The translations under genes were made by a program, and so were the position numbers. From the NCBI RefSeq assembly GCF_900108335.1, contig NZ_FNVT01000013.1, positions 124,001 to 188,000 on the forward strand: 64,000 bases of DNA, read 5' to 3'. The notes beneath the pieces are model-generated. The model searched no databases. It was given only the letters and a program-made list of their open reading frames with translations, and was not told the DNA's origin. The stretch's first letter is position 1. The number at the start of each line of letters is the position of its first letter. The DNA is from Nonomuraea solani. Its GTDB lineage: Bacteria > Actinomycetota > Actinomycetes > Streptosporangiales > Streptosporangiaceae. Of this stretch, positions 34,441-42,759 are shown one piece after another.

Positions 34441-35211
34441 TCAGGGACGGCTGCCCGGGACCGAGGCCAGGTCGGCTTCGATCTTTTTCGCCGTGGCCAG
34501 CAAGGGTGGGAGCAGGTCGCGACGGGCCGCCTGCATGCTCGTCCTGGTGGCGTGCGTGGAGACGTTCACCGCGGCCACCGTCCGCCCCGAGCGGTCGCGG
34601 ATCGGCGCGGCGATCGAGCGCAGCCCCTCCTCCAGCTCCTGGTCCACCATCGCCCAGCCCTGGGCGCGCACCTCGTCCAGCTCAGAGCGCAGCGCGGCGG
34701 GCAGCGCGATCGTGCGCGAGGTCAGCCGGCGCAACTCCACCCGCTCCAGGTACGCCTCCAGCTCGGGCGCCCGCAGCCCCGCCAGCAGCACCCGCCCCAT
34801 CGACGTGCAGTAGGCCGGGAACCGCGTCCCGATGCTGATCGACACCCGCATGATCCGCGCCGTGGCCACCCGCGCCACGTAGACCACGTCCTCCCCGTCG
34901 AGCACCGCCACCGAGGCCGACTCGTGCACCTCGGCGGCCAGCCGTTCGAGGTGCGGGTCGGCCACCTCGGGCAGCGACAGGCTGGACAGATAGGCGTACC
35001 CGAGCTCCAGCACCCGCGGCGTGAGCGCGAACAGCCGGCCGTCGCTGCGCACGTAGCCGAGGTCGGCGAGCGTGAGCAGGAACCGCCGGGCGGCCGCCCT
35101 GCTGAGCCCGGTCGCGCGGGCCACCTCGCTGAGCGTGAGCTCGGGCTCGGTGGCGCTGAACGCCCGGATCACCGCGAGTCCGCGGGCCAGCGACTGCACA
35201 TGATCGGTCAT
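34441..35211 (-). CDS. IclR-family transcriptional regulator
   Basis: A 256-residue regulator: N-terminal winged helix (LTLSEVARATGLSRAAARRFL) and an IclR effector domain (PAYCTSMGRVLLAGL; TIALPAALRSELDEVRAQGW; GLRSIAAPIRDRSGRTVAAVN). It resembles PcaR/PobR-type members that control aromatic-acid catabolism. ATG at 35211 with GGGGA upstream. Divergent from the ABC importer/ThDP-enzyme operon and so its likely regulator. Confidence 0.88.
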   Translation of the reverse strand: MTDHVQSLARGLAVIRAFSATEPELTLSEVARATGLSRAAARRFLLTLADLGYVRSDGRLFALTPRVLELGYAYLSSLSLPEVADPHLERLAAEVHESASVAVLDGEDVVYVARVATARIMRVSISIGTRFPAYCTSMGRVLLAGLRAPELEAYLERVELRRLTSRTIALPAALRSELDEVRAQGWAMVDQELEEGLRSIAAPIRDRSGRTVAAVNVSTHATRTSMQAARRDLLPPLLATAKKIEADLASVPGSRP

Positions 35212-35282
35212 GGTGATCCCCTTGACATGAGCGGACAAAGGCGTAAGTTCCGCGATACGGGGTCGTTCGGTCAGAGAATACA

Positions 35283-35299
35283 TGTGCGCATCGCGAACA
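35283..35299. promoter_or_regulatory. candidate IclR operator upstream of importer operon
   Basis: TGTGCGC-ATC-GCGAACA is a 17-base palindrome with one mismatch per arm pair, just upstream of the AGGAG site of the binding-protein gene. TTGACA (35222-35227) with TAAGTT 16 bases on may be the promoter. Size and position suit an IclR protein. Confidence 0.5.
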
Positions 35300-35312
35300 A
35301 ATAGGAGCAACC

Positions 35313-36251
35313 GTGCGTCGCGCTCTCGTTGTCCTCGCCGCCCTGCTCGTGGCCGCGTGCGGCGGCACGCAGCCCGCGGCGCCCAACCCGGACTCCGGTG
35401 TGACCAAGGTCAACGCCGGTGTGATCGCCATCGTCGATACCGCCCCCATCCATCTCGGCAAGGCCAAGGGCTTCTTCACCGAGCAGAAGATCGACCTCAC
35501 GATCACCCCCGTGCAGGGTGGCGCGGCCGCCGTCTCGGGCGCGGTGAGCGGGCAGTTCCAGTTCGCCTTCGCCAACACGACCTCGCTGCTGACCGCCAAG
35601 CAGCAGGGGCTGGACGTGAAGGTGGTCGCCAACGGCGTCTCGTCGACCGGCGAGCAGGGCAAGGACTTCAGCGCGGTGCTGGTCGAACCCGACAGCCCGA
35701 TCAAGACGGCCAAGGACCTGGCGGGACGGAAGATCTCGGTCAACCAGCTCAAGAACATCGGCGACACGACCGTACGCGCGTCCGTGCGCAACGCCGGCGG
35801 CGACCCGACCGGCATCGAGTTCGTCGAGCTGCCCTTCCCCGACGCTCCCGCCGCGCTGCAGGGCGGCCGGGTGGACGCCATCTGGGTGGTCGAGCCGTTC
35901 GTCAGCCAGGCGATCAGCCAGGGCGCCCGCCCCGTGGCCTGGAACTTCGCCGACGCCGCCGCCAACCTGACCGTGGCCATGTACTTCACCACGGGCAGGA
36001 CCGACCCTGAGCTGACCAAGCGGTTCACGGCGGCGATGCGCAAGTCGCTGGAGTACGCCGACGCGCATCCGGACGAGGTGCGCGAGGTGCTGAAGACGTA
36101 CACGAAGATCGCGCCGGACGTCATCGCGAAGATCTACCTGCCGAAGTGGCCGGTCGAGGTGAACAAGGAGTCCGTGCAGACCATCGCCGACCTGGCGGTG
36201 GCCGACGGGGTGCTCAAGGAGAAGATCGACGTGTCGGCGCTGGTGCCGTGA
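35313..36251 (+). CDS. ABC importer substrate-binding lipoprotein (NMT1/SsuA type)
   Basis: A 312-residue lipoprotein: lipobox LLVAAC near residue 16, then the SsuA/NMT1 fold (APIHLGKAKGFFTEQKIDL; GAAAVSGAVSGQFQFAFANT; GRKISVNQLKNIGDTTVRAS; GGRVDAIWVVEPFVSQAI). These proteins bind sulfonates, thiamine precursors, phthalates or other aromatic acids. GTG start with AGGAG six bases upstream. First gene of a five-gene operon with GTGA/ATGA overlaps. Confidence 0.9.
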   Translation: MRRALVVLAALLVAACGGTQPAAPNPDSGVTKVNAGVIAIVDTAPIHLGKAKGFFTEQKIDLTITPVQGGAAAVSGAVSGQFQFAFANTTSLLTAKQQGLDVKVVANGVSSTGEQGKDFSAVLVEPDSPIKTAKDLAGRKISVNQLKNIGDTTVRASVRNAGGDPTGIEFVELPFPDAPAALQGGRVDAIWVVEPFVSQAISQGARPVAWNFADAAANLTVAMYFTTGRTDPELTKRFTAAMRKSLEYADAHPDEVREVLKTYTKIAPDVIAKIYLPKWPVEVNKESVQTIADLAVADGVLKEKIDVSALVP

Positions 36252-37021
36252 TCCGCACCAGACTCGGGTACGGCCTGGCCGGGCTCGGCGCGCTCCTGGT
36301 CCTGATGGAGGCCGTGCCGAGGCTCGGCCTGGTGGACGAGCGCTTCCTGCCGCCCGCCTCGCGGATCCTGAGCGCGCTGGCCGGGCAACTCGCCACCGAC
36401 GAGCTGTGGATCGCGCTCGGCGAGACCATGCGCGGCTGGGCGGTGGGCCTGGCGCTGGCGTTCTGCGCGGCGGTCGTGACCGGTGTGCTCATCGGGATCG
36501 TGCCCGGCCTGCGCGCGCTGACGAGCTCCACCATCGAGTTCCTGCGGCCCATCCCCTCGGTCGCGCTGGTGCCGCTGGCCACGCTGCTGTTCGGGCCGTC
36601 GCTGGGCTCGACGCTGCTGCTGGTGGTCTACGCGTCGTTCTGGCAGGTGCTCATCCAGGTCCTGTACGGCGTCGCGGCCGTGGACTCCGTCGCCTCCGAC
36701 ACCGCCCGGTCCTACGGCTTGTCGGCCTGGTCGCGGGTCAGGCACCTGGTGTGGCCGACCGCGCTGCCGTACGTCATGACCGGGCTCAGGCTGGCGGCGG
36801 CGGTGGCGTTCATCCTGGCGGTCACGGCCGAACTGGTGATCGGCAGCCCGGGGCTGGGGGCCGAGATCCAGGTGGCGCAGAGCAGCGGGGCGGTGCCCGC
36901 GGTGTACGCGCTGATCGTGGTGGCCGGACTGGTCGGCATCGGGGTCAACGCGGCCGTACGGCTGCTCGAACGCAGGGTGCTGGCCTGGCACCCGGCCGTG
37001 CGCGCGGAGGTGGCCGCGTGA
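36248..37021 (+). CDS. ABC importer permease
   Basis: A 257-residue inner-membrane permease of the SsuC/TauC type, with about six helices. The cytoplasmic EAA-like loop reads ASDTARSYGLSAWSRVRHLVWPTALP. GTG start overlaps the stop of the binding-protein gene as GTGA. Works with the second permease and the ATPase downstream. Confidence 0.88.
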   Translation: MIRTRLGYGLAGLGALLVLMEAVPRLGLVDERFLPPASRILSALAGQLATDELWIALGETMRGWAVGLALAFCAAVVTGVLIGIVPGLRALTSSTIEFLRPIPSVALVPLATLLFGPSLGSTLLLVVYASFWQVLIQVLYGVAAVDSVASDTARSYGLSAWSRVRHLVWPTALPYVMTGLRLAAAVAFILAVTAELVIGSPGLGAEIQVAQSSGAVPAVYALIVVAGLVGIGVNAAVRLLERRVLAWHPAVRAEVAA

Positions 37022-37767
37022 GAGTGGTCAGGCTGCTGGCCCTGCCCGCGCTGCTCGTACTGGTCTGGTGGGCGGTCAGCGGCAGCTCCTTCTACCTGCC
37101 GAGCCCCGCCGCCGTCGGGCGGGCGTTCGCCGAGACGTGGTTCTCCGAGCGGCTGGCCGACGACGTGCTGCCGAGCGTCGGACGGCTGCTGGCGGGCTAC
37201 GCGCTGGCCGGGGTGCTCGGCGTGGGGCTGGGCGTGCCGATCGGGCTGTCGCGGCGGCTGCGGGCCACGCTCGAACCGGTGCTGGAGTTCTTCCGCGCCA
37301 TCCCGCCGCCCGTGCTGGTGCCGTTGATCATGCTGCTGGCCGGTATCGACACCCCCATGAAGGTGCTGGTCATCGTCTCCGGCTGCGTCTGGCCGATCCT
37401 GCTCAACACCGTGGAGGGCGTACGCGCGCTGGACGAGGTCCTCGCCGACACCTGCCGCATGTACGGCGTGCGCGGGCCGTCCCGAATGCGCAGTTTCGTG
37501 CTCCCAGGCGCCGGCCCGCAGATCATGACCGGGCTGCGGCAGGCGCTGTCCATCGGGATCATCCTCATGGTCATCAGCGAGATGTTCGCCAGCTCCAGCG
37601 GTCTGGGGTTCACGATCGTGCTGTTCCAGCGGCAGTTCCAGATCGCCGAGATGTGGAGCGGGATCCTGCTGCTCGGCCTGCTCGGGCTGGGACTGTCCGC
37701 GCTCTTCCGCCGCGTCGAACGGCGCGTCCTGTCCTGGTACTACGGCAGTGGAGCCGCCCGTGCTTGA
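37018..37767 (+). CDS. ABC importer permease
   Basis: A 249-residue permease of the same family as the preceding one, forming a probable heterodimer. The EAA-like loop is LADTCRMYGVRGPSRMRSFVLPGAGP. It starts with GTG at 37018 in a GTGA overlap with the first permease; a longer frame running through the first permease gene is spurious. Confidence 0.87.
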   Translation: MRVVRLLALPALLVLVWWAVSGSSFYLPSPAAVGRAFAETWFSERLADDVLPSVGRLLAGYALAGVLGVGLGVPIGLSRRLRATLEPVLEFFRAIPPPVLVPLIMLLAGIDTPMKVLVIVSGCVWPILLNTVEGVRALDEVLADTCRMYGVRGPSRMRSFVLPGAGPQIMTGLRQALSIGIILMVISEMFASSSGLGFTIVLFQRQFQIAEMWSGILLLGLLGLGLSALFRRVERRVLSWYYGSGAARA

Positions 37768-38530
37768 GATCTCCTCGTTGAACAAGGTCTACGAGAGCCC
37801 GGGCCGCCGGGTCGAGGCCATCGGCTCGATCACGTTCGACGTCGGCGCCGGCGAGCTCGTGTGCGTCGTCGGCCCCTCCGGGTGCGGCAAGACCACGCTG
37901 TTGCGCTGCGTCGCCGGGTTGCTGCCGGCCAGCGGGGGCGAGGTGCGGCTGGACGGCGTGCCCGTCACCGGGCCGCCGCCGCGCATGGCCGTGGTCTTCC
38001 AGGAGTACGGGCGCAGCCTGTTCCCCTGGATGACCGTGCGCCAGAACGTGGAGCTGCCGCTGAAGGAGAAGCGGGTGCCGGCCGGGCGGCGGCGCGAGCT
38101 GGTCGACGACTCCCTGCGGGCGGTGGGGCTGAGCGACGATGCCGACGCCCATCCGTGGCAGTTGTCCGGCGGGATGCAGCAGCGGGTGGCGATCGCGCGG
38201 GCGGTGGCGTACGAGCCGCAGGTGCTGCTGATGGACGAGCCGTTCGCCGCCGTGGACGCCCAGACCAGGGCGGACCTGGAGGACCTGATCCTGCGATTGT
38301 GGCGCGAGCTGGAGGTGACCACGCTGTTCGTCACGCACGACATCGACGAGGCCGTCTACCTGGGGCAGCGGGTCGTCGTGCTGTCCTCGTCGCCCACCAC
38401 GATCATGGAGGACCTCAAGATCGACCTGCCACCCGAACGCGACCAGCTCACAACGCGGTCGCTGCCCCGGTTCGGGGAGCTGCGCGGGCACGTCTACCGG
38501 CAGATCCAGGCGGCCAGGGGCGAACGATGA
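37760..38530 (+). CDS. ABC importer ATP-binding protein
   Basis: A 256-residue SsuB/TauB-type ATPase with Walker A GPSGCGKTT, Q-loop VVFQEYGRSLFPW, signature LSGGMQQRVAIARA, Walker B VLLMDEPFAAVD and switch His in FVTHDIDEA. GTG at 37760 is preferred since GGAG lies seven bases upstream; GTG at 37748 is the alternative. It overlaps both the preceding permease and the following ThDP enzyme gene (ATGA). Confidence 0.92.
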   Translation: MLEISSLNKVYESPGRRVEAIGSITFDVGAGELVCVVGPSGCGKTTLLRCVAGLLPASGGEVRLDGVPVTGPPPRMAVVFQEYGRSLFPWMTVRQNVELPLKEKRVPAGRRRELVDDSLRAVGLSDDADAHPWQLSGGMQQRVAIARAVAYEPQVLLMDEPFAAVDAQTRADLEDLILRLWRELEVTTLFVTHDIDEAVYLGQRVVVLSSSPTTIMEDLKIDLPPERDQLTTRSLPRFGELRGHVYRQIQAARGER

Positions 38531-40107
38531 CCACGGTGCGGGACGCCGTCTTCGACCTGCTGCGGCGCTACGAGCTGACCACGCTGTTCTGCAACCCCGG
38601 CTCGACCGAGGTCTCGCTGCTGACCGGCCTGCCGGACGACCTGCGCTTCGTACTGGCCCTGCACGAGGGCTCGGTGGTGGGCATGGCCACCGGCTGGGCG
38701 ATCGGGCGTGAGGCTCCCGCGCTGGCCGTCCTGCACACCACCGCCGGGCTGGGCAACGCCGTCGGGGCCATCGCCACCGCGCGGGTCAACCGGGTGCCGC
38801 TGGTGATCCTCGTCGGCCAGCAGGACCGGCGGCACCTGGCGCTGGAGCCGTTCCTGACCGGGCGGCTGGACGGGCTGGCCGGGGACTATCCGGTACGGGT
38901 GGACCAGCCGGTACGCGCCCAGGACGTGCCCGGCGCGATCGCCCGGGCCTTTCACGAGGCGGCCACCTCGCGGGGCCCCGCCCTGGTGGTCGTGCCGATG
39001 GACGACTGGGAGGCGCCTTTCGAAGGGGAGACCGTGGCGGCGCCCGGCAGGCTACTGCGGCCCGCCGCGGTCGCCGACGACGACCTCGCGCCGCTGGTCG
39101 AGCTGCTGTCGGGGGCGCTCTCCCCGGCGATCGTGGCCGGTGCCCGGGCGGACTGGGATTCGCTGGTGCCGCTGGCCGAGCTGCTGGGGTGCCCGGTGTT
39201 CCAGGAGTCGTTCGGTTCGCGGGCCGGGTTCCCGCAGGATCATCCGCAGTACGCGGGCGTGCTGCCGGCCGATCGGGGGCGGCTGCGGGAGACGCTCTCC
39301 GGGCACGACGTGGTGCTGGCGGTGGGGGCGCCGGTGTTCCGGCAGTACCCGTACGCGCCGGGGCCGCTGGTGGCCTCGGGGACGGTGGTCGCGCTGGTCA
39401 CCGACGATCCGGCGGAGGCGCATCGGAGTCCGGCGGAGCTGGCGTACCTGGCCTCCCCCGGCGCCGTCTGCGCCCGGCTGACCGCTCTGCTGCCGGCCCG
39501 GACTGGTCGCGGGCGCCATCAGCCGCCTCCTGCCGAGATTCCCGAACTGCCGCCGCTGCGGGCCGCGCACGTGCTCCGTGAGCTGGCCCTGCGGTTGCCG
39601 GCCGACACCGTACTGATCGAGGAGACGCCGTCCTCACGGCCTGACCTGCACCGGCTCATGCCCGCCAGGACACCGCTCGGGTTCCTGTCCGCCGCCATGG
39701 GCGGGCTGGGGTTCGCCGTGCCGGCCGCGGTCGGGCTGCGGATGGCGCTGCCCGACCGGCCGGTGGTGGCGGTCGTCGGTGACGGGTCGGCGCTCTACGG
39801 CCTGCACGCGCTGTGGAGCGCGGCGCACTATCGGGTGGGGGCGCTGTTCGTCGTGCTCGCCAACGGCCGGTACGCGGTCATGGACCGGCTGGCCGACCAG
39901 CGGGGCGAGGGCAAGGCGCCGTGGCCGCCGTTCGACGAGGTCGACATGGGGGCACTGGCCAGGTCGCTGGGGTGCCCGGCGGTGCGCGTGGGGTCGTACG
40001 ACGAGCTGACGGCGGCCCTCGACGAGATCGTGCCCACGCTCGCCGCGCGGGATTCACCGCTGCTGCTCGACGTGTCCGTGGCCGTGGATCCGGGTTTCCA
40101 GCCCTGA
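38527..40107 (+). CDS. benzoylformate-decarboxylase-like ThDP enzyme
   Basis: A 526-residue thiamine-diphosphate enzyme. Compared from memory with Pseudomonas benzoylformate decarboxylase it keeps Ser26 (FCNPGSTE), Glu47 (LHEGSVVG) and His70 (VLHTTAGLG) at the same numbers, plus the ThDP/Mg motif GDGSALYG ... ANGRYA. The segment holding catalytic His281 (FRYHQYDPG in the model) reads FRQYPYAPG here, so Tyr274 takes its place. It would act on a 2-oxo acid, probably aromatic, though activity may be altered. Its ATG overlaps the ATPase stop, tying substrate import to this enzyme. An acetolactate-synthase-like role is less likely. Confidence 0.8.
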   Translation: MTTVRDAVFDLLRRYELTTLFCNPGSTEVSLLTGLPDDLRFVLALHEGSVVGMATGWAIGREAPALAVLHTTAGLGNAVGAIATARVNRVPLVILVGQQDRRHLALEPFLTGRLDGLAGDYPVRVDQPVRAQDVPGAIARAFHEAATSRGPALVVVPMDDWEAPFEGETVAAPGRLLRPAAVADDDLAPLVELLSGALSPAIVAGARADWDSLVPLAELLGCPVFQESFGSRAGFPQDHPQYAGVLPADRGRLRETLSGHDVVLAVGAPVFRQYPYAPGPLVASGTVVALVTDDPAEAHRSPAELAYLASPGAVCARLTALLPARTGRGRHQPPPAEIPELPPLRAAHVLRELALRLPADTVLIEETPSSRPDLHRLMPARTPLGFLSAAMGGLGFAVPAAVGLRMALPDRPVVAVVGDGSALYGLHALWSAAHYRVGALFVVLANGRYAVMDRLADQRGEGKAPWPPFDEVDMGALARSLGCPAVRVGSYDELTAALDEIVPTLAARDSPLLLDVSVAVDPGFQP

Positions 40108-40143
40108 GGTCGCCGGTGGGTCTTTGAGCGAAGGACGTCGGGT

Positions 40144-40734
40144 CTAGCCGTCGCCGGGGGCGAGCCAGTGGCGGGTGAGGTCGCGTACGGCCTCCTGCCA
40201 GGGTTGCCGCCGCTCGCCGGCGACGATCGCGTCCGCGGCGCCGTGCAGGACGGTGAACAGGATGGTGGCCGCGATCCGCGGGTCGACGGGGCGGAACGCG
40301 CCCTCGTCCATGCCGCGCCGCAGCGCCCTGGCGATGGCGTCGATGATGTCCGGCTCCGCGCGTCCGGGCGCGGACACGGAGCCGGAGTGGAAGACGGCGG
40401 CATGGAGCCCGCTGGGCCGGGCGATGGAGTCGATGGCCGCCGCGCATTCGGCGTCGACGGTGGCCCACCAGTCGATCGGCTCGGCGGACTCGGCCAACCG
40501 GTGGAAGCGGTCCACGTAGTCGCGCAGCACGCGGTCCCGTACCGCGGCGAGCATCTCCTCCCAGGAGGAGAAGTAGACGTAGAAGGTGCCCTTGGCGGAG
40601 TCGGCCTCGGTGGTGACGGCTTGGACCCAGTTGGTGATGTCCTGCCCGGAGTCCAGGAGCCGGATGGCGGCGTCGATGAGTTCACCGCGCCTGGCCTCAG
40701 GAGAGAGGCGACGCCGGCTCCTGGAGGCGACCAT
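40144..40734 (-). CDS. TetR-family transcriptional regulator
   Basis: A 196-residue repressor with an N-terminal TetR helix-turn-helix (ELIDAAIRLLD; TEADSAKGTFYVYFSSWEEM) and an all-helical ligand domain. Its start lies nine bases after the P450 stop, so both genes form an operon behind the 35-bp double palindrome at 41985-42019, which it probably binds. The ligand is unknown but may be the P450 substrate. Confidence 0.87.
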   Translation of the reverse strand: MVASRSRRRLSPEARRGELIDAAIRLLDSGQDITNWVQAVTTEADSAKGTFYVYFSSWEEMLAAVRDRVLRDYVDRFHRLAESAEPIDWWATVDAECAAAIDSIARPSGLHAAVFHSGSVSAPGRAEPDIIDAIARALRRGMDEGAFRPVDPRIAATILFTVLHGAADAIVAGERRQPWQEAVRDLTRHWLAPGDG

Positions 40735-40743
40735 CGCACCAGG

Positions 40744-41970
40744 TTAGCCGACCACCCCGGCGTGGGAGACGCGGAGTTCGCTGACGCCGCGCAGGTTGAT
40801 GTGCTCCCGGTACGGCGGGTCGGCGACGAGCTCGGGTTCCCGTACGCGCCGGGCGAACGCGGTCAGCGCCAGCCGGCCTTCGAGCCTGGCCAGGGGTGCG
40901 CCGAGGCAGAAGTGCGGGCCGGCGCTGAAGCCCAGGTGGCGCACCTGTGGGCGGGACGGGTCGAACCGGTCCGGGTCCTGGTTCGCCTCCGGGTCCCGGT
41001 GGGCCGCGGCCAGCAGCAGGATGACCAGGCTGCCCTCGGGCGCCTTCGCCTGCCCGACGAGCAGGTCCTCACCGGCCACCCGGGCGGTGAGGTGGACGGG
41101 CGGGTCGTAGCGCAGGGTCTCCTCGACGACGGCGGGCGCCATGCCGGGGTCAGCGCGCAGGGCGGCGAGGTGGCCGGGGTTCCGTAGCAGCGCGAGCACG
41201 CCGTTGGCGATCAGGTTGACCGTCGTCTCGTGCCCGGCCACCAGCAGCAGCACGATCGTGGAGACCAGTTCGTCGTGGCCGAGCACGTCACCGCCGTCCT
41301 CCGCGGCGAGCAGCTCGGAGATCAGGTCGTCGCCTCGCGGGCTCTTGCGCCGGTCGGCGACGAGCTCGTTGACGTACCGGTGCATCTCGACCATGCCTCC
41401 CACCCACTCGTTCTGGCCGCCCGGGTCGGAGAAGCCGTCGAGCAGCCGGGTGAGCTGCGCGGACCACCCGTGGAAGAGCCGCTCGTCGGCCTGCGGGACG
41501 CCGAGCATCCGGCAGATGACCGTCACCGGCAGGGAGTAGGCGAGGCCGGCCACCACGTCGAACGTCTCCCGCTCGGCCGCGCGATCGATCAAGTCGTCGA
41601 CCAGCCGCGCGACGGGGGTCTCCATGCGGGCGACGGCCCTGGCGGTGAACGCGCTGCTGACCAGGCGCCGCAGCCGGGTGTGGTCGGGAGGATCAAGGGA
41701 CAGGAACCAGGGCCGCCTTACCGAGGCCGGCGCGTCGGCGGGGAACGGGTCGGTCTGATCGGCCTGGAAGAACCGCCCGCGTTCGGCGCTGAGGCGCTGG
41801 TCGCGCAGCAGGATCTCGCAGTCGCGGTAGCTGGTCACCACCAACGTGGACATCTCCTCGACCCATACGGGGCCGCGGGCGCGGAACTCCGCGTAGATCG
41901 GGTACGGGTCGGCTCTCGACGCGGGGTCGAGCAGCTTGCCGACGAGCTGGATACCGGACGGGTGGCTCAT
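40744..41970 (-). CDS. cytochrome P450
   Basis: A 408-residue soluble bacterial P450 (CYP105/107-like size). It has the I-helix oxygen motif LLVAGHETTVNLIANG, the K-helix EETLRYDP and the haem loop FSAGPHFCLGAPLARLE with the Cys ligand. It would hydroxylate a small organic substrate using a ferredoxin; no ferredoxin gene is adjacent. Co-transcribed with the TetR gene, with an operator just upstream of the ATG. Confidence 0.92.
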   Translation of the reverse strand: MSHPSGIQLVGKLLDPASRADPYPIYAEFRARGPVWVEEMSTLVVTSYRDCEILLRDQRLSAERGRFFQADQTDPFPADAPASVRRPWFLSLDPPDHTRLRRLVSSAFTARAVARMETPVARLVDDLIDRAAERETFDVVAGLAYSLPVTVICRMLGVPQADERLFHGWSAQLTRLLDGFSDPGGQNEWVGGMVEMHRYVNELVADRRKSPRGDDLISELLAAEDGGDVLGHDELVSTIVLLLVAGHETTVNLIANGVLALLRNPGHLAALRADPGMAPAVVEETLRYDPPVHLTARVAGEDLLVGQAKAPEGSLVILLLAAAHRDPEANQDPDRFDPSRPQVRHLGFSAGPHFCLGAPLARLEGRLALTAFARRVREPELVADPPYREHINLRGVSELRVSHAGVVG

Positions 41971-41984
41971 GCCGCGCTCCTTTG

Positions 41985-42019
41985 TTGACCTTAGGTCATT
42001 AATAATGACCTGGGGTCAA
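41985..42019. promoter_or_regulatory. 35-bp double palindrome, operator of P450-tetR operon
   Basis: Arms 41985-42001 and 42003-42019 are inverted repeats (15 of 17 match). Each arm itself contains a smaller palindrome: TGACCTTAGGTCA in the left and TGACCTGGGGTCA in the right. It lies 15 bases upstream of the P450 start codon. Two adjacent dyads suit cooperative binding of two TetR dimers. Confidence 0.75.
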
Positions 42020-42047
42020 TATGTCAATCGCGGGCGGGGCTGCCTGC

Positions 42048-42442
42048 TCAGGACGGGAAGTGGATTCTCGTGATCGTCGCGACCCCGGCCACGGGCCGGG
42101 CTTCGTGCATGGTGATCACGAGGTGCCGCCGGTTCTGGACTTGGAGGGCGCAGATCCGGATCCGGCCACGTGCTCCCGGCTCGATCCGCGGAGCGCCTTC
42201 GACCTGGATGAGACCCACATGGGGTACGTATCCGCGTACCGGCTCGGGACGGCCGATGGACCACAACGGCCGCAGGCGGGGACCGGTACCGCACCGGCTG
42301 CCGTTCGACGCCGTCGAAGTCCTGCGAGATGGCGAGCGCGATCTCCCATTCGCCCTGGTGGAGGTAGTCTCGTACCTTGGCCGCGGAATGACCTGACTCG
42401 CCCGGGGACCAGATCGGCGGCCGTGCGCAGTGACTGCGCCAC
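42048..42442 (-). pseudogene. frameshifted small hypothetical gene
   Basis: Three pieces of one plausible protein appear in successive minus-strand frames: VAQSLRTAADLVPG at the start (near 42442), VRDYLHQGEWEIALAISQDF in the middle, and PRLRPLWSIGRP, GYVPHVGLIQVEGAPRIEPG and VITMHEARPVAGVATITRI to the stop at 42048. The pieces look like a known type of small actinomycete hypothetical protein with a C-terminal beta-barrel-like part, broken by two frameshifts (near 42390 and 42300). A sequencing error is possible. Function unknown. Confidence 0.45.
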
Positions 42443-42534
42443 GTCAATGGGCGGGCGATCGCCGCCCGGGACCCAGGGATTGCTTGGAAAGGGGATTAAC
42501 CACTCCTTTCCACTCTCAACGTATAGCGCACCGG

Positions 42535-42553
42535 GGGGCTTGCCACAAGACCC
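42535..42553 (+). promoter_or_regulatory. rifamycin-associated element (RAE)-like site
   Basis: GGGGCTTGCCACAAGACCC is a 19-base imperfect inverted repeat that closely matches, from memory, the RAE consensus (GGGGCTTGCnGCAAGnCCC type) found before rifamycin-inducible genes. It lies 207 bases upstream of helR, a known class of RAE-linked gene, which supports the call independently of the exact consensus. Confidence 0.75.
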
Positions 42554-42609
42554 GGGTCATGCCGCAGAATCGTCGCCCGGAGCCAGAACCTGCGGAAATG
42601 GGGGTCGGA

Positions 42610-42744
42610 GTGCGGGTGCTGTCGTCGATGTACGGGTCGCGCGGCGACGTCGAGCCGCCCGTACCCGCGTGCGCTCCCGCACAGGCGTCCCGGCCACCAG
42701 ATTCATCACGACTTGCCACGCGCAACGGTCGCAAGCGACCTTAG
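42610..42744 (+). pseudogene. remnant of a GT1 (MGT-type) glycosyltransferase N-terminus
   Basis: A 44-codon frame from GTG reads VRVLSSMYGSRGDVEPPVPA, then C-A-P. The segment VRVL-S-YGSRGDVEP is the hallmark N-terminus of bacterial GT1 glycosyltransferases, including rifampin and glycopeptide glycosyltransferases of about 400 residues. The rest is missing; C-A-P may be a later strand of the same N-terminal domain joined by deletion. It sits 56 bases after the RAE-like site and ends 15 bases before helR. Confidence 0.5.
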
Positions 42745-42759
42745 ATCGGAGCCAATAAC

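Noticed and set aside
42021..42758. 245-codon plus-strand frame across the P450-helR spacer
   Set aside because: No start signal, no family features, and it runs through the operator edge, the pseudogene and the RAE-like site.
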